A stretch of 64,000 nt of DNA from Meridianimarinicoccus marinus (GTDB lineage: Bacteria; Pseudomonadota; Alphaproteobacteria; Rhodobacterales; Rhodobacteraceae): positions 124,001 through 188,000 of the forward strand of contig NZ_JBFBVU010000003.1 in NCBI RefSeq assembly GCF_040689105.1, given 5' to 3'. The translations under genes were made by a program, and so were the position numbers. Positions 36,986 to 44,950 of this stretch are shown here, in pieces (within the stretch, counting starts at the first letter, position 1; each line of letters opens with the position of its first letter). The notes under the pieces were generated by a model. It did not search any database and was not told where the DNA came from. It worked only from the letters and a program-made list of their open reading frames with translations.

Positions 36986-37061
36986 GGCGTCGATCTAGCC
37001 CTGAAACCGCCCCCCCGGCAAGCCATGTGGCGCAGGCGTGGCGGCGGTGTTATGGGGCGGC

Positions 37062-37838
37062 ATGCTTTCGTATCAGCACATCTATCACGCCGGCAATGCG
37101 GCGGACGTTCACAAGCACGCGCTGCTGGCGCTGGCGCTGGACTATCTGACCCGCAAGCCCAAGCCGCTGACCTATCTGGAAACCCATGCGGGCCGGGCGC
37201 TCTATGACCTGTCGGCCCCCGAGGCGGAGAAAACCGGCGAGGCTACGGCAGGCATCGGGCGGATGGAACGCTGGTTCGCCGCCGATCATCCCTATGCCCG
37301 CTGCCTTGCCGCTGCACGCGAACGCGCCGGGGCGGCGGCCTATCCCGGCTCGCCGCTGATCGCATCGACCCTGCTGCGCCCCGAGGATCGTCTGGTTCTG
37401 GCCGAGTTGCACCCGCGCGAGGTGTCGGCCCTGCGCTATGCCCTGCCCGCCGCCGAGGTGCTGCAGAAGGACGGGCCAGAGCTGGCCCTGTCGCTGACGC
37501 CGCCGACCCCGCGCCGGGGGCTGCTGCTGGTCGATCCCTCCTACGAGGTGAAGACCGAGTTCGAGACCATCCCGACCCTGCTGTCCCGCATCCGCCGCAA
37601 ATGGCCGGTGGGGGTGCTGATGCTGTGGTATCCGATCCTGGCCTCGGGGGCCGAGCGACCGCTGGTGGCCCGGCTGAAACCCCTGTCCGACGACAAATCG
37701 GTGCTCAACGAGGTGCGCTTCCCGCCCGCGCGCCCCGGTCACGGCATGATCGGCAGCGGGCTGTGGGTCGCCAATGCGCCCTGGGGATTTGCCGAAGCGG
37801 CGCAGGATCTGGCCAAGCGCTTTGCCACCCTGGCCTGA
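37062..37838 (+). CDS. rlmJ: 23S rRNA adenine(2030)-N6-methyltransferase RlmJ
   Basis: The 258-residue product matches RlmJ: start MLSYQHIYHAGNAADVHKHA, TYLETHAGRALYDLSA, YPGSPLIASTLLRPED, the catalytic block LLLVDPSYEVKTEFE and a C-terminal NAPWGFAEAA. It methylates A2030 of 23S rRNA. ATG at 37062 fits the family; the nine-residue extension upstream is unsupported. Divergent from rnhB, across 76 bp. Confidence 0.93.
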   Translation: MLSYQHIYHAGNAADVHKHALLALALDYLTRKPKPLTYLETHAGRALYDLSAPEAEKTGEATAGIGRMERWFAADHPYARCLAAARERAGAAAYPGSPLIASTLLRPEDRLVLAELHPREVSALRYALPAAEVLQKDGPELALSLTPPTPRRGLLLVDPSYEVKTEFETIPTLLSRIRRKWPVGVLMLWYPILASGAERPLVARLKPLSDDKSVLNEVRFPPARPGHGMIGSGLWVANAPWGFAEAAQDLAKRFATLA

Positions 37839-37848
37839 CCCCCCCACG

Positions 37849-37874
37849 AAAAACCCCGCCACGGGGGCGGGGTT
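37849..37874 (-). terminator. Terminator of ubiK (minus strand)
   Basis: AACCCCGCC (37852-37860) pairs with GGCGGGGTT (37866-37874) around a 5-base loop; on the minus strand a run of T follows (complement of AAAAA at 37849-37853). It ends the ubiK transcript and may also weakly stop rlmJ. Confidence 0.75.
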
Positions 37875-37900
37875 GAAACGTCACGGCCTGGACCGGGCGC

Positions 37901-38146
37901 TCAGCCCTTGTCGGCCTCCAGCGCCTCCAGCCGGGCCTTCAGCGCCTCGTTTTCCTCGCGGGCCTTCTGGGCCATGGCGCGGACGGCGTCGAATTCCTCA
38001 CGGGTGACGAAATCGCGGTCGGCCAGCCAGCGGTCCATCAAGCCCTTCAGCGCGGTTTCCGCCTCATCCTTGGCACCCTGCGCGACGCCGAGAGCGTTGG
38101 TGAAAAGTTGCGACATGTCGTCGAGAATGCGGTTCTGGCTCTGCAT
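37901..38146 (-). CDS. ubiK: Ubiquinone biosynthesis accessory factor UbiK
   Basis: UbiK (formerly BMFP/YqiC) binds UbiJ and lipids in the aerobic ubiquinone synthesis complex. The 81-residue product has an N-terminal amphipathic helix (ILDDMSQLFTNALGVAQGAK), a middle DFVTREEFDAVRAMAQKARE and a C-terminal coiled coil (ENEALKARLEALE). Size and order match the family. Divergent from lgt; ubiB and ubiE are 22 kb away in this window. Confidence 0.88.
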   Translation of the reverse strand: MQSQNRILDDMSQLFTNALGVAQGAKDEAETALKGLMDRWLADRDFVTREEFDAVRAMAQKAREENEALKARLEALEADKG

Positions 38147-38239
38147 CTGAGGCTCCGTTCCTGTGTCCTCTCACATATGGGCCGCGGCTGCCGTCAGCGC
38201 AAGGTTGACTTCCCCCGGCGCGGCTTGCCAATTGCCGCC

Positions 38240-39136
38240 ATGACATTTGCCCTGCCTTTTCCGCCGCTGTCGCCCGAGGTGTTCTCGATCTCGCTGGGCG
38301 GCTTCCAATTCGCCCTGCGCTGGTATGCGCTGGCCTATATCGTGGGGCTTCTGGCCGGGTTGTGGCTGATCCGCCGCGCGCTGGCCCGGCCCGCGCTGTG
38401 GAAAGACAACACCCCGCCGATGACCGCCGCGCAGGCCGAGGCGCTGCTGACCTGGGTCATCATCGGCGTGGTGGTTGGCGGGCGGCTGGGCTTTGCGCTG
38501 TTCTACCAGCCGGCGCATTTCCTGGCCCATCCCGGCGACATCGTGAAGATCTGGCAGGGCGGCATGGCCTTTCACGGCGGGCTTTTGGGCGTGGTGGTGG
38601 CGGCGGCACTGTTCTGCTGGCGGCAGCGGCTGACCCCGGCCAGCGTGGCCGATGCCATGGCGCTGGCCACCCCGCCGGGGTTGCTGCTGGGGCGTCTGGC
38701 CAATTTCATCAACGCCGAGCTTTGGGGTCGTCCGACCACCGCGCCCTGGGGGGTGCTCTTCCCCGGCCCGGCGGCGCAGACCTGCCCGCCGGACTGGACA
38801 GGCCCCTGCGCCCGCCATCCCTCGCAACTGTACGAGGCGGGGCTGGAAGGGCTGCTGCTGGGCGCGCTGCTGCTGGTGCTGGCGTTTTCGCGCGGGGCGC
38901 TGAAAATCCCGGGCCGTGTCACCGGCGTATTCTTCCTGGGCTACGGGCTGGCGCGCTTCACCGTCGAGTTCTTCCGCCAGCCCGACGCTCAATTCATCAC
39001 GCCGGGCAACCCGCTGGGCCATGTGCTGCGGCTGGGAGAGGCCGGGCTGACCATGGGCCAGCTTCTGTCGCTGCCGATGATCGCGCTGGGGCTGGGTGTC
39101 CTGCTGATGGCGAACCACGCGCAGGCCCGCGCGTGA
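38240..39136 (+). CDS. lgt: Prolipoprotein diacylglyceryl transferase
   Basis: Lgt transfers diacylglycerol to the lipobox Cys. The 298-residue membrane protein has about seven helices and the conserved GGRLGFALFY, GGMAFHGGLLG, ARHPSQLYEAGLEGLLLG and the GVFFLGYGLARFTVEFFRQP blocks; the His-Gly and Arg residues required for activity are present. ATG at 38240 is used. Its stop overlaps the next start (GTGA). Confidence 0.96.
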   Translation: MTFALPFPPLSPEVFSISLGGFQFALRWYALAYIVGLLAGLWLIRRALARPALWKDNTPPMTAAQAEALLTWVIIGVVVGGRLGFALFYQPAHFLAHPGDIVKIWQGGMAFHGGLLGVVVAAALFCWRQRLTPASVADAMALATPPGLLLGRLANFINAELWGRPTTAPWGVLFPGPAAQTCPPDWTGPCARHPSQLYEAGLEGLLLGALLLVLAFSRGALKIPGRVTGVFFLGYGLARFTVEFFRQPDAQFITPGNPLGHVLRLGEAGLTMGQLLSLPMIALGLGVLLMANHAQARA

Positions 39137-40206
39137 GCCCGCTTCTGGCCCAGATCACCGCCCGGATTGCCGCCGACGGCCCGCTCTCGGTGGCCGATTT
39201 CATGGCCGAGGCGCTGATGAACCCGGCGCACGGCTATTACGCCACCCGCGACCCCTTCGGTACCGCAGGCGATTTCATCACCGCGCCCGAGATCAGCCAG
39301 ATGTTCGGCGAATTGGTCGGCCTTGCCCTCGCGCAATGCTGGCTGGATCAGGGCGCACCCGCCCCCTTCGCGCTGGTCGAACTGGGGCCGGGGCGCGGCA
39401 CGCTGATGGCCGATCTGCTGCGCGCCACCCGCACCGTGCCGGGGTTCCACGATGCCGCCCGCCTGCATCTGGTCGAAACCTCGGCCACCCTGCGCGGCAT
39501 CCAGGGCAAAACCCTGCAGCCGCATCACCCGGTCTGGCTGGACCGGGCCGAGGATCTGCCCGATCTGCCCTGTTTCGCCGTGGCCAATGAATTCTTCGAC
39601 GCCCTGCCGATCCGGCAATTCCAGCGCACGGCGGACGGCTGGCAGGAACGGCGCATCGGCCTGCGCGACGGTGCGCTGACCTTCGGGCTGGCCCCGGCCA
39701 CGCCGCTGCCGGCATTGGCGCACCGTCTGGCCGACACCGGCCCCGGCGATCTGGTCGAGATCTGCCCCGCTGCCCCCGGCATCGTCACCGCCCTTGGCCA
39801 GCGCATCGCCGCCCACGGCGGCGCCGCGCTGATGATCGATTATGGCGACTGGCGCTCGCGCGGGGACACGCTGCAAGCCCTGCGCGCGCACCAGCCGGTG
39901 GATCCGCTGGCCGATCCGGGGCAAGCCGATCTGACCGCGCATGTGGATTTCGAAGCCCTCGCCCGCGCCGCGCAATCCGTGCCCGGTGTGACCCACAGCC
40001 CGATGGTCGCGCAGGGCGTGTTTCTGGAACGCCTCGGCATCACGCACCGCGCGCAATCGCTGGCCGCCAAGCTGCGCGGTGCACCGCTGGACCAGCACAT
40101 CGCCGCACATCGGCGCTTGACCCACCCCGAGGAAATGGGATCACTGTTCAAATGCCTCGCCATGATGCCGTCCCACGCGGCGACGTTTCCGGGACTGACG
40201 ACATGA
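39133..40206 (+). CDS. Class I SAM methyltransferase, MidA/NDUFAF7 family
   Basis: The 357-residue protein starts GTG inside the lgt stop codon and is coupled to it. Features are MNPAHGYYATRDPFGTAGDF then ITAPEISQMFGELVGL, SAM motif LVELGPGRGTLMADLLR, the VANEFFDALPIRQF block and a terminal MGSLFKCLAM, all typical of the MidA/NDUFAF7 group. NDUFAF7 methylates an arginine of a complex I subunit in mitochondria; the bacterial substrate is unproven. The GTG is the only coupling start; an upstream frame in lgt is a shadow. Confidence 0.88.
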   Translation: MSPLLAQITARIAADGPLSVADFMAEALMNPAHGYYATRDPFGTAGDFITAPEISQMFGELVGLALAQCWLDQGAPAPFALVELGPGRGTLMADLLRATRTVPGFHDAARLHLVETSATLRGIQGKTLQPHHPVWLDRAEDLPDLPCFAVANEFFDALPIRQFQRTADGWQERRIGLRDGALTFGLAPATPLPALAHRLADTGPGDLVEICPAAPGIVTALGQRIAAHGGAALMIDYGDWRSRGDTLQALRAHQPVDPLADPGQADLTAHVDFEALARAAQSVPGVTHSPMVAQGVFLERLGITHRAQSLAAKLRGAPLDQHIAAHRRLTHPEEMGSLFKCLAMMPSHAATFPGLTT

Positions 40207-40961
40207 CACTTGAAATACTCACCTCGGATGCGCTCACCCCCGTCAGACACGGTTTTTTCACCCGCCGGGGCGGCGCCTCCAGCGGCGTGTTCAACGGGCT
40301 GAACTGCGGCCTGGGCTCGTCGGATCAGGCCGACGCGGTGGACATCAACCGTGCCCGCGTCGCCCGCGCCATGGACGCCCAGCCCGGCGCCATGTGGCGC
40401 GTGCACCAGATCCATTCCGCCAATGTGGTGGTCGCCGAAGGCGATCCCCCCGCCCGCGCCGAGGCCGCCGATGCCATCGTCACCCGCGAACCGGGGCAGG
40501 TGCTGTCGATTCTCACCGCCGATTGCGCGCCGGTGCTGTTCTGGGATCCCGATGCCGGCGTGATCGGCGCGGCCCATGCGGGCTGGCGTGGCGCTTTGGC
40601 AGGCATTCTTGAAGCAACGCTGGACGCGATGGCGACCCTTGGCGCCCAACCCACCAACACCATCGCCGTGATCGGCCCCACGATCAGCCAGCGCGCCTAT
40701 GAGGTCGGCCCGGAATTCCTGGACGATTTCATCGACGAAGACACGGAAAACACGCGGTTTTTCGCCAATGGCGAGGGCGACCGCTATATGTTCGACCTGC
40801 CCGCCTATGAATTGCATCGCCTGCGCCGCGCCGGGGTGGCCCAGGCCGAATGGATCAGGCACTGCACCTATTCCGACCCGCGCCGCTTCTTCTCGTACAG
40901 ACGAAGTGTGCACGAAAAGCAGGCAGACTACGGCAGATTGATCTCAACGATCAGGCTTTAG
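40203..40961 (+). CDS. pgeF: Peptidoglycan editing factor PgeF (YfiH, laccase-fold)
   Basis: The 252-residue product is a YfiH/DUF152 copper-free laccase-fold protein. Metal-binding and core motifs are VHQIHSANVVVAEG, the LTADCAPVLFWD block, IGAAHAGWRGALAGIL and the HCTYSDPRRFFSYRR end. In E. coli YfiH removes wrongly incorporated L-Ser from muropeptide precursors; purine nucleoside phosphorylase activity is also reported for the family. It starts inside the MidA-family stop (ATGA), closing a coupled lgt-midA-pgeF operon. Confidence 0.9.
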   Translation: MTLEILTSDALTPVRHGFFTRRGGASSGVFNGLNCGLGSSDQADAVDINRARVARAMDAQPGAMWRVHQIHSANVVVAEGDPPARAEAADAIVTREPGQVLSILTADCAPVLFWDPDAGVIGAAHAGWRGALAGILEATLDAMATLGAQPTNTIAVIGPTISQRAYEVGPEFLDDFIDEDTENTRFFANGEGDRYMFDLPAYELHRLRRAGVAQAEWIRHCTYSDPRRFFSYRRSVHEKQADYGRLISTIRL

Positions 40962-41156
40962 GGTATTCCCCACCCAAGTTTCTTGCCGCATTGCAGAAAC
41001 CGTCTGGAAACTGTTACATCGCCGCTATACGAAAGCATAGTGTGTTAGCGAGTGTCTTTTTACACCGGTTCCGTGACGAGTATGTGTGTCCCGCGTTCCA
41101 GTTCGGTCAGTTCGACCCGTAGGTATTTCAAGTGTGTCTCGCCAGTGTTTTGGCAC
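40962..41156 (+). ncRNA. Candidate small RNA or long 3' leader before a terminator
   Basis: The 195 bp after pgeF hold no gene but end at a strong terminator, unusually far from the pgeF stop. A possible promoter (GGAAAC near 41007, then TATACG at about 41026) could start a transcript of about 120-150 nt. The stretch is less GC-rich than the neighbouring genes and has TGTGT-rich segments. It may instead be just a long pgeF 3' UTR. Confidence 0.25.
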
Positions 41157-41190
41157 GGCCCGTCCAACCCCGGTTGGGCGGGCCCCGTTC
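41157..41190 (+). terminator. Intrinsic terminator downstream of pgeF
   Basis: GGCCCG-T-CCAAC (41157-41168) pairs with GTTGG-G-CGGGCC (41173-41184) around a 4-base loop; CCGTTCTTTC follows. It lies 195 bp after the pgeF stop. Confidence 0.8.
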
Positions 41191-41242
41191 TTTCAGACGC
41201 AGGGCTTGCCGACAGGGTGCGCCGACCAAGGCGCCAGCCCGG

Positions 41243-41743
41243 TCAGGCGGATTGGCTCAACCGGTGTTCCAGCACTTCGAAGGGCACGCCGGGTTCTTCC
41301 TTGGCGGCCCGGATCACCAGCGATGTCTTGACGCTGGCCACATTGTCGGCGGCGGTCAGTTCGCCGGTCAGGAACGACTGGAAGGTGCTCAGGTCAGGCG
41401 CCACGCATTTCAGGATGAAATCGACCTCACCGTTCAGCATGTGGCACTCGCGCACCAGCGGCCAGGACCGGCATTTCTGCTCGAAGGCCGACAGGTCGGA
41501 TTCGGCCTGCGATTTCAAACCGACCATGGCAAAGACCTGCACTTCGAAGCCCAATTCGCGGCCATCCACCTGGGCGTGATAGCCCCGGATGAACCCGGCT
41601 TCTTCCAGCGTGCGCATCCGGCGCAGGCAGGGCGGGGCCGAAATGCCGACGCGCTTGGCCAATTCGACATTGGTCATGCGTCCGTCCGCTTGCAGTTCGG
41701 CAAGGATCTTGCGATCGATCGGGTCAAGTTTCGAAGCGGACAT
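41243..41743 (-). CDS. Lrp/AsnC-family regulator divergent from trxB
   Basis: The 166-residue product has the Lrp winged helix (LDPIDRKILAELQADGRMTN then VELAKRVGISAPPCLRRMRT) and a RAM domain (CRSWPLVRECHMLNGEVDF). ATG at 41743 has AGGGAG about 7 bases upstream; the longer frame reaches into the trxB promoter and lacks family similarity. Ligand unknown. The 185 bp to trxB contain A/T-rich dyad-like sites (ATTTCAGGAAA at 41820-41830 and TTCCGG at 41840), so it may regulate itself and trxB. Confidence 0.85.
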   Translation of the reverse strand: MSASKLDPIDRKILAELQADGRMTNVELAKRVGISAPPCLRRMRTLEEAGFIRGYHAQVDGRELGFEVQVFAMVGLKSQAESDLSAFEQKCRSWPLVRECHMLNGEVDFILKCVAPDLSTFQSFLTGELTAADNVASVKTSLVIRAAKEEPGVPFEVLEHRLSQSA

Positions 41744-41928
41744 CAGATACTCCCTGGTTGCCCGGAACTTAGAGCCTTGGGAATACGGGCGCAATAATAT
41801 TTCGCCAAACTTCGGCCAGATTTCAGGAAACTTTAAAAATTCCGGCAGCCAAAGCCGCGGCTTGTTGGGGGTTCCTTCGGCCCGCCGCCCCAACTATATG
41901 CTGCCGGGCAGCAAAGCGGAGACAGGGC

Positions 41929-42873
41929 ATGGCCGACACCAAACACAGCAGGGTTCTCATCATCGGGTCCGGGCCTGCGGGCTATACGGCGGCGGTTTAT
42001 GCGTCGCGCGCGATGCTGGAACCGGTGCTGGTCCAGGGCATCCAGCCCGGCGGTCAGCTGACCATCACCACCGACGTGGAAAACTGGCCGGGCGATTCCA
42101 CGATCCAGGGCCCCGACCTGATGGTGAAGATGGAAGCCCACGCCCGCGACACCGGGACCGAGATCGTGGCGGACATCATCACTTCGGTCGATCTGTCCAA
42201 ACGCCCCTTCACCGCGCAGGGCGACAGCGGCACCACCTATACTGCCGACGCGCTGATCCTTGCCACCGGGGCGCAGGCCAAATGGCTGGGCCTGCCGTCC
42301 GAGCAGAAATTCCAGGGCTTCGGCGTCTCGGCCTGCGCCACCTGTGACGGCTTCTTCTATCGCGGGCAGGAGGTCGTCGTCGTCGGCGGCGGCAACACCG
42401 CCGTGGAAGAGGCGCTGTTCCTGACCAATTTCGCCTCGAAGGTCACGCTGATCCACCGCCGCGACAGCCTGCGCGCCGAGAAGATCCTGCAGGACCGGCT
42501 GTTCAAGAACGACAAGGTCGAGATCCTCTGGGATCACGGCATCGAGGAAGTCGTCGGCACCAAGGATCCGCTGGGCGTCGAAGCGGTGCGCGCCAAACAC
42601 GTCAAGACCGGCGAGATCACCGAGGTGCCCTGCAAGGGCTTCTTCGTGGCAATCGGTCACGCCCCGGCGTCAGAACTGGTCAAGGATCAGTTGGATACCC
42701 ATATGGGAGGCTATGTGGTCACCCAGCCCGACAGCACCGCCACGTCGATCCCCGGCGTGTTTGCGGCGGGCGATCTGACCGATCACATCTATCGCCAGGC
42801 GGTTACCAGCGCCGGCATGGGCTGCATGGCCGCGCTGGAGGCCGAGCGTTTCCTTGCCGAGGCCGACGGCTGA
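41929..42873 (+). CDS. trxB: Thioredoxin-disulfide reductase
   Basis: TrxB transfers electrons from NADPH through FAD to thioredoxin. The 314-residue product has the FAD-binding IIGSGPAGYTAAVYASRA, the active-site CATC (C136 and C139), the NADPH-binding VVGGGNTAVEEAL and the FAAGDLTDHIYRQAVTSAG segment. Size and motif order match the low-molecular-weight bacterial type. Confidence 0.97.
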   Translation: MADTKHSRVLIIGSGPAGYTAAVYASRAMLEPVLVQGIQPGGQLTITTDVENWPGDSTIQGPDLMVKMEAHARDTGTEIVADIITSVDLSKRPFTAQGDSGTTYTADALILATGAQAKWLGLPSEQKFQGFGVSACATCDGFFYRGQEVVVVGGGNTAVEEALFLTNFASKVTLIHRRDSLRAEKILQDRLFKNDKVEILWDHGIEEVVGTKDPLGVEAVRAKHVKTGEITEVPCKGFFVAIGHAPASELVKDQLDTHMGGYVVTQPDSTATSIPGVFAAGDLTDHIYRQAVTSAGMGCMAALEAERFLAEADG

Positions 42874-42953
42874 ACCGGGCGAGTGCTTGACGCGGACACG
42901 CGGCCGGAGTCGGTTGGACCCGCCCGCCACCAACGAGGCTAGCCCGAACCGAC

Positions 42954-43289
42954 ATGCGGTCTATCAACGCTCATAAGGCTCGTCCCCCGGCACGCGTGCG
43001 TGGCAGGGCGCTGCTGTCGGCGCTGTGCCTGACGCTGGGCCTTGCCGGACCGGCGCGCGCCGCCTCCATCGTGCCGTCCGAATCCTTCTGCCTGCACGGC
43101 TGCGACCTGCCCCCGATCGAGGAGCTGGATCGCGGCGGCGAGATCCCCCTGACCATCGACGACAACCCGCTCAGGCTGATCGCCCCGTTTCAAGACTATA
43201 TCGGCGAGATCGAGGGCGACGGTCCGAAGGTGGACAGCGACAGCGAATGGCGCAGCCCGCGAAACACCGGGCCACGCCTGCAGAACTGA
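42954..43289 (+). CDS. Small secreted protein of unknown function
   Basis: The 111-residue product has a basic N-terminus, a hydrophobic core (LLSALCLTLGLAGPARAAS) and a likely Sec cleavage after ARA. The mature part of about 75 residues is acidic, with a close Cys pair (CLHGC) near the new N-terminus and many Asp/Glu. I recognise no family. SD is weak (GAGG 17 bases upstream). It sits 80 bp after trxB and convergent to the DUF1150 gene, so it may be read from the trxB promoter. Confidence 0.55.
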   Translation: MRSINAHKARPPARVRGRALLSALCLTLGLAGPARAASIVPSESFCLHGCDLPPIEELDRGGEIPLTIDDNPLRLIAPFQDYIGEIEGDGPKVDSDSEWRSPRNTGPRLQN

Positions 43290-43313
43290 TTTACAGGGAG
43301 GGGCGGTCGCGCC

Positions 43314-43538
43314 CTAGTGGACGTTCACCGGCTGCATGTGGTTCTGCCGCGCCAGTGCAAAGGCCATGTGGCGATTGCTGACCAGTGCCAGCCGGTCGCC
43401 ATTGGCCGCATGCACCGCGAACATTTCGGTCTCGCTGCCCACCTGGGCGCGCAGCTCGTCGGGCAGATCCTTTACCGCCACCGGGCGGATATAGACGATG
43501 CCCTCGTCGGACAGGGCAAGGGGATGCGGCGTGTTCAT
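43314..43538 (-). CDS. DUF1150-family small protein
   Basis: The 74-residue product has the DUF1150 layout: IVYIRPVAVKDLPDELRAQV then the central Val/Ala strand and LALVSNRHMAFALARQN. The family is found in alphaproteobacteria next to small heat shock genes; function unknown. Its ATG lies inside the hsp20 stop (ATGA), so it is co-translated with the chaperone and presumably induced with it. Length is normal. Confidence 0.8.
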   Translation of the reverse strand: MNTPHPLALSDEGIVYIRPVAVKDLPDELRAQVGSETEMFAVHAANGDRLALVSNRHMAFALARQNHMQPVNVH

Positions 43539-43957
43539 GACGGATCTCCGGTGCTGATCTTGATGCGTTGCAACACGGTTTCGGGGGCCGAGCGTTTCAG
43601 GTCGATGTGCAGCAGGCCATTTTCCATACCCGCGCCGTCGACCTCGACCCCGTCGGCCAGCACGAAACTGCGCTGGAACTGGCGTGCGGCGATGCCGCGG
43701 TGCAGATAGGTGCGGTCGTTGCAATCCTCGGCCTGTCGGCCGCGCACCACCAGCTGGCGGTTTTCCACGGTGATGGCCAGATCCTCCTCGCGGAACCCGG
43801 CCACAGCCAGGGTGATCCGATAGGATGTTTCCGAGGTTTGTTCGATGTTGTAGGGCGGGTATCCGTCGTTGCCGGTCTTGGCGGTGTGTTCCACCAGACG
43901 TTCCAGCTGTTCGAATCCCAGAAGGAACGGATGCGTTCCCAAAGTCAGTTTTGTCAT
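43535..43957 (-). CDS. Small heat shock protein (Hsp20/IbpA type)
   Basis: The 140-residue product has an alpha-crystallin domain (PYNIEQTSETSYRITLAVAG then FREEDLAITVENRQLVVRG) with the LHRGIAARQFQRSFVLADGV strand and the VDGAGMENGLLHIDLKRSAP block. It binds unfolded proteins as an ATP-independent holdase. ATG at 43957 has AAGGACG upstream. An RpoH-like promoter lies 60-90 bp upstream and the DUF1150 gene overlaps its stop. Confidence 0.92.
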   Translation of the reverse strand: MTKLTLGTHPFLLGFEQLERLVEHTAKTGNDGYPPYNIEQTSETSYRITLAVAGFREEDLAITVENRQLVVRGRQAEDCNDRTYLHRGIAARQFQRSFVLADGVEVDGAGMENGLLHIDLKRSAPETVLQRIKISTGDPS

Positions 43958-44015
43958 GGACACGTCCTTGCAATAAGCGACTGTGCGATTGCCCCGCAAG
44001 CGGCGGCGTGATGCA

Positions 44016-44045
44016 AATATGGGCGCAGCCCCGGCCTGTTGCAAG
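44016..44045 (-). promoter_or_regulatory. RpoH (sigma-32) type promoter of hsp20
   Basis: On the minus strand CTTGCAA (44045-44039) and CCCATATT (44023-44016) are spaced by 15 bp, close to the E. coli sigma-32 consensus. It points at hsp20, whose start is 59 bp downstream. Confidence 0.6.
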
Positions 44046-44126
44046 TCACCGGCGGGCAGCGTCTTTTCACAACCGCGTTTCTTGGGTATGTCTCAGGTCT
44101 CGGAAATTTCGCAGGACAGGCAACAG

Positions 44127-44345
44127 ATGAACGCTTTCGGCGAGATGACGCATAACGAGGTCTTGCGGGTAAAGCTTGAAGTGCTCAGGCGCGAACACCG
44201 CGACCTTGACGAGGCCATTCATGCGCTGGAAACCTCGTCGCGCGGCGATCACCTGACCCTGCGCCGCCTGAAGAAGCAGAAACTGCAACTGAAAGACCGG
44301 ATCCAGAAGATCGAGGACGAGTTGCTGCCCGACATCATCGCCTGA
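44127..44345 (+). CDS. YdcH-family (DUF465) protein
   Basis: The 72-residue product is all-helical and highly charged, with RVKLEVLRREHRDLDEAIHA then LETSSRGDHLTLRRLKKQKL QL-x-K-D-x-I. The closing LKKQKLQLKDRIQKIEDELL is the DUF465 signature. Function is unknown. ATG at 44127 has AGG about 8 bases upstream; an in-frame ATG at 44088 would add 13 residues. Confidence 0.75.
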   Translation: MNAFGEMTHNEVLRVKLEVLRREHRDLDEAIHALETSSRGDHLTLRRLKKQKLQLKDRIQKIEDELLPDIIA

Positions 44346-44392
44346 CGCCGCCCGCCCCCGTTTGGCATCCCGTGCGTGCCTTGCAAGGGCGA

Positions 44393-44420
44393 TTGCACCC
44401 CGCACCGCAGTCAGTATAGT
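44393..44420 (+). promoter_or_regulatory. Putative promoter of purEK
   Basis: TTGCAC (44393-44398), 16-bp spacer, TATAGT (44415-44420), 41 bp before purE. By eye only. Confidence 0.4.
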
Positions 44421-44461
44421 CGCGGCCCTGCAACCGGGGTCAGAACGCGCGGGGACACCAC

Positions 44462-44950
44462 ATGACACAACCCAAGGTCGGCATCATCATGGGCAGCCAG
44501 TCGGATTGGCCCACCATGAAGGAAGCGGCGAAGATCCTGACCGAACTGGGCGTGCCCTTCGAAACCAAGATCGTTTCGGCGCACCGCACCCCGGACCGGC
44601 TATGGACCTATGGCAAATCTGCCGCCGACCGGGGGCTCAGCGCGATCATCGCCGGGGCTGGTGGTGCCGCCCATCTGCCGGGCATGGTGGCCTCGAAAAC
44701 CCGCGTGCCGGTGATTGGCGTGCCGGTGCAGACCCGCGCCCTCAACGGCGTCGATTCGCTCTATTCCATCGTCCAGATGCCCAAGGGCTTTCCCGTGGCC
44801 ACCATGGCCATCGGTGCCGCCGGGGCTGCCAATGCGGGCCTGATGGCCGCCGCGATTCTTGCGGTCAGCGATTCCGACCTGGCCGGTCGGTTGGAGGCGT
44901 GGCGTGACGCGCTCTCAGCCTCGATCCCCGAGGAGCCGGTCGATGACTGA
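44462..44950 (+). CDS. purE: N5-carboxyaminoimidazole ribonucleotide mutase PurE
   Basis: PurE rearranges N5-CAIR to CAIR in purine synthesis. The 162-residue product shows GIIMGSQSDWPTMKEAAKIL, the SAHRTPDRLWTYGKSA active-site loop, VIGVPVQTRALNGVDSLYSI and ATMAIGAAGAANAGLMAAAI, all conserved. It overlaps purK by 8 bp. Confidence 0.97.
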   Translation: MTQPKVGIIMGSQSDWPTMKEAAKILTELGVPFETKIVSAHRTPDRLWTYGKSAADRGLSAIIAGAGGAAHLPGMVASKTRVPVIGVPVQTRALNGVDSLYSIVQMPKGFPVATMAIGAAGAANAGLMAAAILAVSDSDLAGRLEAWRDALSASIPEEPVDD

